Positions 22,783-27,090 of a DNA stretch of 27,090 bases are shown piece by piece; the first letter of the stretch is position 1; each line of letters opens with the position of its first letter. Below the pieces are notes generated by a model. It was not told the DNA's origin, made no database searches, and saw only the letters and a list, made by a program, of their open reading frames with translations. Source of the DNA: Chersky-806 sp036502405 (lineage in GTDB: Bacteria > Actinomycetota > Acidimicrobiia > IMCC26256 > JAENVU01); contig DASXYP010000019.1 of assembly GCA_036502405.1 (NCBI GenBank), forward strand, positions 1 through 27,090, read 5' to 3'. The position numbers and the translations under genes were made by a program.

Positions 22783-23460
22783 GTGACCGACCGCATCAGC
22801 TTCTACTTCGATCCGATGTGCCCGTACGCGTACGCGACGTCACGCTGGATCCGCGCGGTGCGCTCGCAGCGCGACCTGGGGATCGACTGGCGGTTCTTCT
22901 CGCTCGAGGAGGTGAACCGCGTCGAGGGCAAGAAGCACCCGTGGGACCGACCGTGGTCGTTCGGCTTCGGCCAGATGCGTGTGGGCGCCCTCATCCGCCG
23001 GGAGCTCGGCAACGACGCGGTCGACCGCTGGTACGCGGCGGTGGGGAACGCGTTCTTCTTCGACGGCGTGAAGACGCACACTCCCGAGCAGCACGCGTCG
23101 GTGATCGCGGCGGCCGGCTTCGACCCCGCGTTCGTCGAGCGTGCGATCGACGACCCGTCGACGCTCACCGAGGTCCGTGACGAGCACCTCGACGCGGTCG
23201 CCCGCTTCGGGGCCCACGGCGTGCCCACGATCGTGTTCCACCCCGACCAGTACGCGGTGTACGGACCCGTCGTCGTTCCGGCGCCCGAAGGTGACGATGC
23301 GGCCGCGCTCTGGGAGCTCGTCCTGGGCATGCGCCGGTTCCCGCACCTCTACGAGCTGCGCCACCCCAAGACGACCGACGACCTGCTGCACATCGGCGAG
23401 CAGTTCCGCACGTACCTGACGACGCGCGACTGGAACACGATCGAGAACCCGGCGCCCTGA
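22783..23460 (+). CDS. DsbA-fold oxidoreductase, Rv2466c-like
   Basis: A 225-residue thioredoxin-fold protein with a DsbA-type helical insertion. It resembles mycobacterial Rv2466c, a mycothiol-dependent nitroreductase, in FDPMCPYAYATSRWI at the N-terminus, GVPTIVFHPD before the cis-Pro loop, YGPVVVPAPEGDDAAALW, and a C-terminal FPHLYELR segment. The active-site motif is CPYA, with Cys 13 present but the usual second Cys replaced by Ala 16. A monothiol mechanism using an external thiol would fit, as would a non-redox isomerase role. The GTG at 22783 has GAGACT six bases upstream and no Shine-Dalgarno sequence. It is divergent from the maleylpyruvate isomerase-family gene. Confidence 0.85.
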   Translation: MTDRISFYFDPMCPYAYATSRWIRAVRSQRDLGIDWRFFSLEEVNRVEGKKHPWDRPWSFGFGQMRVGALIRRELGNDAVDRWYAAVGNAFFFDGVKTHTPEQHASVIAAAGFDPAFVERAIDDPSTLTEVRDEHLDAVARFGAHGVPTIVFHPDQYAVYGPVVVPAPEGDDAAALWELVLGMRRFPHLYELRHPKTTDDLLHIGEQFRTYLTTRDWNTIENPAP

Positions 23461-23520
23461 CACTTCCCCTCTGACGCCTCCGGGGTGGTCTCCTCCAGCT
23501 CGGTCGTCCGGGGGTTCCGG

Positions 23521-23526
23521 TACCGT
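23521..23526 (+). promoter_or_regulatory. Likely -10 hexamer of the dienelactone hydrolase gene (leaderless)
   Basis: TACCGT lies exactly six bases before the GTG at 23533. No clear -35 is present. It decides between the GTG at 23533 and an upstream in-frame start at 23485. Confidence 0.4.
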
Positions 23527-23532
23527 GCCGAC

Positions 23533-24252
23533 GTGCAGATCACGGACATCAGCTACGAAGCCGACGGCCGGACGATGATCGGTCACTACGCGGTCGACGA
23601 GTACCGGGTCGGGCCGCGGCCTGCGGTGCTCGTGTGCCACGAGGGCCCGGGGCTCGACGAGCACGTGAAGGGCCGCGCGGTCCGTCTCGCGTCCCTCGGG
23701 TACGCCGCCTTCGCGCTCGACTACCACGGTGGCGCGGTTCCGATCGAGGACGCGATGACGCGCCTCGGTGAGCTGTCCTTCTACGCGTCGCGCGCTCGCG
23801 CGATCGGCCGCGCCGGGCTCGACGTGCTGCTGGCCCAGGACGAGGTCGACCCCGATCGCGTCGCCGCGATCGGCTACTGCTTCGGCGGCGTCATGGCGAT
23901 GGAGCTCGCACGCGATGGCGCGGACGTGAAGGCGGTCGTCGGGTTCCACCCCGGGCTCGCGACGGGGGCGCCCGCGACTCCGGGCGTGGTCACCGCCTCG
24001 GTCCTGATGTGCTGCGGCGCGGAGGACCCGGTCATCGGGTTCGACCAGCGCTCGGCCTTCGAGTCCGAGATGCGCGACGCGGGGGTCGCGGACTGGCGCA
24101 TCGAGCTGTACGGGGGCGTGGGCCACAGCTTCACCAACCCCAAGGTGGACACACTCGGGATGCCCGGCTTCACCTACGACGAGGTTGCGAACCGCCGCTC
24201 GTGGCGTTCGATGCTCGACCTCCTCGAGCAGCGCCTCGGCCCGATCGACTGA
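23533..24252 (+). CDS. Dienelactone hydrolase family protein
   Basis: A 239-residue alpha/beta hydrolase of the dienelactone hydrolase family, which opens lactones such as those of chlorocatechol breakdown; relatives have broad ester substrates. The triad is visible: Cys 116 in GYCFGG (nucleophile), Asp 165 in CGAEDPVI and His 198 in GVGHSFTNP. Glu 37 in CHEGPGLDEH matches the conserved oxyanion-region Glu. The GTG at 23533 gives the expected start (VQITDISYEADGR) and follows a TACCGT hexamer by six bases. The last 83 bases overlap the 3' end of the convergent sulfotransferase gene, which is unusual. The pathway is not clear from neighbours. Confidence 0.92.
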   Translation: MQITDISYEADGRTMIGHYAVDEYRVGPRPAVLVCHEGPGLDEHVKGRAVRLASLGYAAFALDYHGGAVPIEDAMTRLGELSFYASRARAIGRAGLDVLLAQDEVDPDRVAAIGYCFGGVMAMELARDGADVKAVVGFHPGLATGAPATPGVVTASVLMCCGAEDPVIGFDQRSAFESEMRDAGVADWRIELYGGVGHSFTNPKVDTLGMPGFTYDEVANRRSWRSMLDLLEQRLGPID

Positions 24253-24964
24253 GCACGGTCGCGCCCACGGCGACTGCGACCGCGGCCGACGGGACGAGTG
24301 CGCGGCTGACGATCCGGACCGCGGTGATCCGCCGGCGCATCGACGCGGCATCGTTGACCCGCGGGAACGGGGTCGTCGGCTCCGGGACCTCGAGGAAGCG
24401 GCACAACGGGCGCCAGCCCTCGGCGACATCGAACGTCAGCAGCCGGTCGGCCGGGATCGTGGCCTGCACCTCGCGGACGTGGCGCTCGAACCCCTCGATC
24501 GCGTACGTACGGTCCGCGAACCGCCCGTCGAAGATGCCGTCCCACACCAGCTCGTCGTTCATCGCGAGGTAGTGGTCGGCGATCGGGACGAGCCGGCGCA
24601 GCCAGCCCGGGAACATGGTGCGGGCCGGGAAGATCGTCGCGGCGGTGCTCGCCCACCAGCGCTCCGGGTCGCGCACGGTCAGGACCACCTTGGCGTCGGG
24701 GTACGCGTCCGTCAGCTCCCGCCACGCGCAGCTCACCGGGAAGTCCACGCCGCTGCGGTAGCCGGCGAAGAGTCGGGTCCAGTCGGTCGTGCCCGTCGCC
24801 GCGAGCGCCCGCCATCGCGCGACGTGCGACGGGTGCCGGACCAGCTCCTCCATGTGGTACGTCGGCCCGAACCCGAGCTGGTCGAGCGCGTGCTTCAGCG
24901 ACAACGTCCCGGTCCGACCGAACCCTGCTCCGATGACGCGTAGCCCGGAGGGCGCGCTCGTCAT
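24170..24964 (-). CDS. Sulfotransferase family protein
   Basis: A 264-residue protein of the Sulfotransferase_4 type, which would transfer sulfate from PAPS to a hydroxyl acceptor. The 5'-phosphosulfate loop is GAGFGRTGTLSLKHAL (from residue 12) and the 3'-phosphate region is KVVLTVRDPERWWAST. The middle (FAGYRSGVDFPVSCAWRELTDAYPDA) is typical. After the family core ends at about residue 225, a hydrophobic stretch (SRALVPSAAVAVAVGATVL) may be a C-terminal membrane anchor, followed by an Arg/Gly/Ser tail encoded opposite the end of the dienelactone hydrolase gene. The ATG at 24964 overlaps the stop of the HNH endonuclease gene by four bases (ATGA). The acceptor is unknown. Confidence 0.88.
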   Translation of the reverse strand: MTSAPSGLRVIGAGFGRTGTLSLKHALDQLGFGPTYHMEELVRHPSHVARWRALAATGTTDWTRLFAGYRSGVDFPVSCAWRELTDAYPDAKVVLTVRDPERWWASTAATIFPARTMFPGWLRRLVPIADHYLAMNDELVWDGIFDGRFADRTYAIEGFERHVREVQATIPADRLLTFDVAEGWRPLCRFLEVPEPTTPFPRVNDAASMRRRITAVRIVSRALVPSAAVAVAVGATVLSRSGRGAARGGRASNATSGGSQPRRR

Positions 24965-26130
24965 GCGGCGTGCGGTTGTGCGGGTGGGGTGAGTTGTCGT
25001 TTGTCGGTGGTGGGGTCGGGTGGGCCGAGGGTCCAGCCCTGGGTTTTTCGGGTGTGGTGGATGGAGCAGAGCCAGGTGAGGTTCCAGCGGGCGGTAGGGC
25101 CACCGGCGGCGTGGTCGATCTCGCAGTGGTCGAGCTCGAGGTACTCGCGGCCCGAACAGCCGTGGATGGAGCATTCGCGGCCGGTGACGATCATGGCGGT
25201 GTGGAGCTCGGCGGGGATGTGGCGGCCGAGGTGGGCGACGGTGGTGATGTCGCGGCCGTGCTTGATGATGGCGGTGACGAATGCGGTGCCGAGCAGGCTG
25301 CGGACCCAGGTGACGTTGACGGGTCCGGTGCCGGGGATCTCGCAGGTCTCACCGGGCAGAGCGTGACCGCGGACCAGGGCTTCGTGGTCGATGACGACGT
25401 GGGTCGTGTACCCACCCGACTTCGCGGCGGAGGGCCCGCCGAGCAAGGCGTCCGCGAAGGCATCCGCGGCATACGCGTCCTGCGTTTCGCGGGTCCCGTC
25501 CTTTCGGGCCGCGCGGAACCGGCGGCGGGTGCCGTCGTCGATACGGGCTCTGATTGCGCCGCCGATCTCGGGCGTGACCTTGAAGTGGCCTTCGACCATC
25601 CCGTCGGACGCGGTCCACATCCGAAACGACCGGGCCGCGTGGTGCCGTTCGGCGCGTGCGGTCTCGTCCTCGCGCCTGGCCCGCACCGCGACGCACGCAT
25701 CACGCAACGCCACAACGCCGTGAGAGGCCGCTCGCAGCAGCTCGCGTTCGACGGTTGGGTCATCCGCCGCACCAGTCACGATCAGGTCCGCCTGGCGCGA
25801 CGAGAGTCGCCCCTCGCGCACCGCAAGGTCCGTCGCCGGCAGCATCTCGAGGCCTCCGGCCACGCTGATCGCACGCTTCGCCTCCCCGGAAGAGATCCCG
25901 ACGAGTCGTTCGCAGAGCTCCGCCGCGCTGCGGTCGGTGCCATAGGTGTGCGCGGCGGTGTCCTCGACCCGCTTCGCGACCCGCGCGATCAACCCATCGA
26001 CCAGCCGCCGAACCGCGCCCAGCTCCTCCAACAGCGAAACTGCGTCAGTGCCGGACACGGCGGCGTCGAACGACCGCGCCGCGCCCTCGAGCGCCGAACG
26101 AGCCGAACGAACCCGGTGCACCATCACCAT
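24961..26130 (-). CDS. DUF222/13E12-type HNH endonuclease
   Basis: A 389-residue protein with an N-terminal helical DUF222 domain (about 10-270) and a C-terminal HNH nuclease domain: Cys 320 and Cys 325, LDHCEIDH (His 335, His 340), the Asn in WNLTWLC (Asn 350, Cys 355) and His 358/359. The cysteines suggest a structural zinc. This family is multicopy in many actinobacteria (13E12 repeat family) and behaves like a selfish or defence-linked nuclease; its target is not established. Codon use differs from neighbours: CGA, AAA, CAA, CCA and GTT are common, suggesting acquisition. Starts at 26130 (ATG), 26127 (GTG) or 26124 (ATG) are possible; 26127 lies six bases after a TACAAT hexamer. It overlaps the sulfotransferase gene. 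Confidence 0.9.
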   Translation of the reverse strand: MVMVHRVRSARSALEGAARSFDAAVSGTDAVSLLEELGAVRRLVDGLIARVAKRVEDTAAHTYGTDRSAAELCERLVGISSGEAKRAISVAGGLEMLPATDLAVREGRLSSRQADLIVTGAADDPTVERELLRAASHGVVALRDACVAVRARREDETARAERHHAARSFRMWTASDGMVEGHFKVTPEIGGAIRARIDDGTRRRFRAARKDGTRETQDAYAADAFADALLGGPSAAKSGGYTTHVVIDHEALVRGHALPGETCEIPGTGPVNVTWVRSLLGTAFVTAIIKHGRDITTVAHLGRHIPAELHTAMIVTGRECSIHGCSGREYLELDHCEIDHAAGGPTARWNLTWLCSIHHTRKTQGWTLGPPDPTTDKRQLTPPAQPHAA

Positions 26131-26133
26131 CAA

Positions 26134-26139
26134 ATTGTA
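26134..26139 (-). promoter_or_regulatory. Likely -10 hexamer of the HNH endonuclease gene
   Basis: On the minus strand TACAAT is a near-perfect -10, three bases before the first ATG and six before the GTG at 26127. It is the most AT-rich point of the region. Confidence 0.45.
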
Positions 26140-26156
26140 CGGGGAGGGTGGGACAG

Positions 26157-26655
26157 CTACGCGGGTGAAGAGCTCGGACGCACCAGCCGCGGTCGGTCGA
26201 AGTCGATGTTGTCCACGATGGCATCGACGAACGCCATCGGGTCGACCTCGCGGACGTAGAGCTCCCCGGCGGCGAGGTACGCGCGGTGGAGCGCCTCCGC
26301 GGCGTCCCGTCCGCCCTCCGCGTCTGCGTCCCGTCGCGTCCCGCGCTGCACCGAGAGCTCCGGCGCGATGTGGACCCAGATCCGTAGGTCCCAGCACGCG
26401 TCGAGCTCGGGACGGCAGGCAGAGAACCCCGTCGACGAGGAGCACACCGTCGCTCGGCATCGTCGTCCGCACCGCAGCATGGTCGAGCTGCGAGAGCGGG
26501 TCGATCGTGCAGAGTGCGACGGTCCCGTCGCCCGTCGGGGCGGCCGGATCGAGAAGTAGACGACGAACGGCCTCGAGATCGAACTCGTTGTGGGAGTACC
26601 CCTCACCGCTCAGCCGGTCGTAGCGGTGCGCCTCGCGCCAGGGACGCTTGAAGAG
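26157..26655 (-). pseudogene. Uridine kinase-like pseudogene (no P-loop, frameshifted)
   Basis: Two frames together give the second half of a uridine kinase-like protein. The first has KRPWREAHRYDRLSGEGY, NEFDLEAVRRLLLDPAAP, and LCTIDPLSQLDH to DGVLLVDGVL. The second continues RPELDACWDLRIWVHIAPEL, QRGTRRD and VDNIDFDRPRLV, ending with a TAG at 26157-26159. The frame changes within 26415-26430, where 16 bases stand in place of the expected 15, implying a one-base insertion. The Walker A motif and the first part of the protein are missing; upstream codons instead continue EamA-like membrane sequence. It cannot make a functional kinase as read. A sequencing error could explain the frameshift but not the missing P-loop. 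Confidence 0.75.
26415..26430 (-). other. Frameshift site in the uridine kinase pseudogene
   Basis: Between the codon for Asp of LVDG and the codon for Arg of RPEL, 16 bases are found; family spacing predicts five codons. One extra base accounts for the switch of frame. Confidence 0.6.
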
Positions 26656-27090
26656 GATCGCGAGGCCGGCGACACCCACGGCGGCGATGCGCGCCGAGAG
26701 CACGGGCCAGAGCCCGGAGTCCGACCCGGTCTTTGCTACAGCACCAGGGAGGCGCCGAGCCCGACGCCCGCGAAGCGCGCGGTCACGACCGGCCGTGAGA
26801 CCGGCCCGCCACCCACCTCGTCCGCCTCGCGGGAGATGACCCCCCGGCGATCACCGGCACCGCGACCGCGACGCCGCCGCCGACGCCGCCGGACGACGAC
26901 GACGAGCGTCCCGGGTTGCTCGCCGGCGGCCAGCCCGCAGATCACCGGGATGAGGGCCGCGACCACCGCGGCAGTCGGGGCGACCCCCCCACCCGGCCGG
27001 TCGCGAGTCCTTGATGGAGGAGCCCGATCACGTTCACCAGCCCGCGCCCGCGCCGTACGCCAGGTCGATCCCGATCGGCGACCCGGCGAA
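26655..27090 (-). pseudogene. EamA/DMT-type transporter pseudogene (partial at window edge)
   Basis: Pieced across frames on the minus strand are segments typical of EamA-family drug/metabolite transporters: FAGSPIGIDLAYGAGAG, NVIGLLHQGLATGRVGG, PTAAVVAALIPVICGLAAGE, ARFAGVGLGASLVL, and SDSGLWPVLSARIAAVGVAG. The reading frame changes several times. One lesion is a stop at 27034-27036 that a single extra C would remove (GGCTGG for GGCCTGG). Another follows the GTCGTCGTC stretch near 26900, and a stop lies at 26736-26738. The C-terminal helices are missing: the sequence runs straight into the uridine kinase fragment near 26655. The start of the gene is beyond the window. Base-calling errors near a contig end are the alternative. 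Confidence 0.65.

Noticed and set aside
26157..26703. Programmed frameshift producing a full uridine kinase
   Set aside because: No slippery heptamer or downstream structure is evident at 26415-26430, and the P-loop is missing in any frame, so a fused product would not be a kinase.
1..27090. tRNA, rRNA, CRISPR or complete insertion sequence
   Set aside because: I found no T-arm-like GGTTCGAATC block with a matching cloverleaf, no regularly spaced direct repeats of CRISPR type, and no transposase motifs with terminal inverted repeats.

Overview
The window reads as chromosomal DNA of a very GC-rich (about 70 %) actinobacterium. The case rests on strong G/C third positions, GTG/TTG starts, mycothiol-type enzyme families, a DUF222/13E12-type HNH endonuclease gene, and several genes that look leaderless, with a TANNNT hexamer 6-7 bases before the start codon. 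I think Acidimicrobiia or a neighbouring deep actinobacterial lineage is likely, but this is a guess from gene style and no marker gene is present. I saw no rRNA, tRNA, CRISPR array or phage module.

Layout. 1-143: the tail of a plus-strand gene and a hairpin repeat. 143-769: a sugar isomerase-like TIM barrel (minus). 770-1193: a non-coding stretch with three CCTGTGGA motifs. 1194-2039: a metal-dependent hydrolase (plus). 2041-4349: a compact minus-strand operon of a UGSC-motif protein (Cys form), a 350-residue partner, a small NifU-like CxxC protein and a MarR regulator. 4425-5848: a CCPFFEF-motif protein, a small membrane protein and a Cof-type HAD phosphatase (plus). 5845-6890: a four-helix membrane protein and a MarR regulator, divergent, with overlapping promoters and operator-like palindromes. 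6883-9008: a membrane-anchored GH43-like protein and a pirin (minus). 9149-10705: an FAD oxidoreductase of the UDP-galactopyranose mutase-like type.

10702-17010 is a five-gene minus-strand operon: adaptor, ABC ATPase, MacB/FtsX permease, second adaptor and a DUF5666 protein. It looks like a MacAB-type export system with two adaptors; all three exported non-permease proteins end in Gly/Pro/Phe-rich tails. 17192-21419 is a TetR-controlled heterodimeric ABC exporter with one degenerate and one consensus ATP site, and an 18-of-20-base palindromic operator in front. 21504-24964 holds an EthD-family protein, a mycothiol-dependent isomerase-family protein, a divergent Rv2466c-like DsbA-fold protein, a dienelactone hydrolase and a sulfotransferase.

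24961-27090 is a different kind of DNA: a DUF222-HNH endonuclease gene with deviant codon use, then a decayed stretch in which the remains of an EamA-type transporter run directly into a uridine kinase fragment that has lost its P-loop and carries a frameshift.

Recurring themes: almost all convergent gene pairs overlap or abut, and the only two with space between them carry copies of one hairpin-forming repeat. The two export operons sit head to head and may be co-controlled. The UGSC operon is the best candidate for an undescribed pathway.
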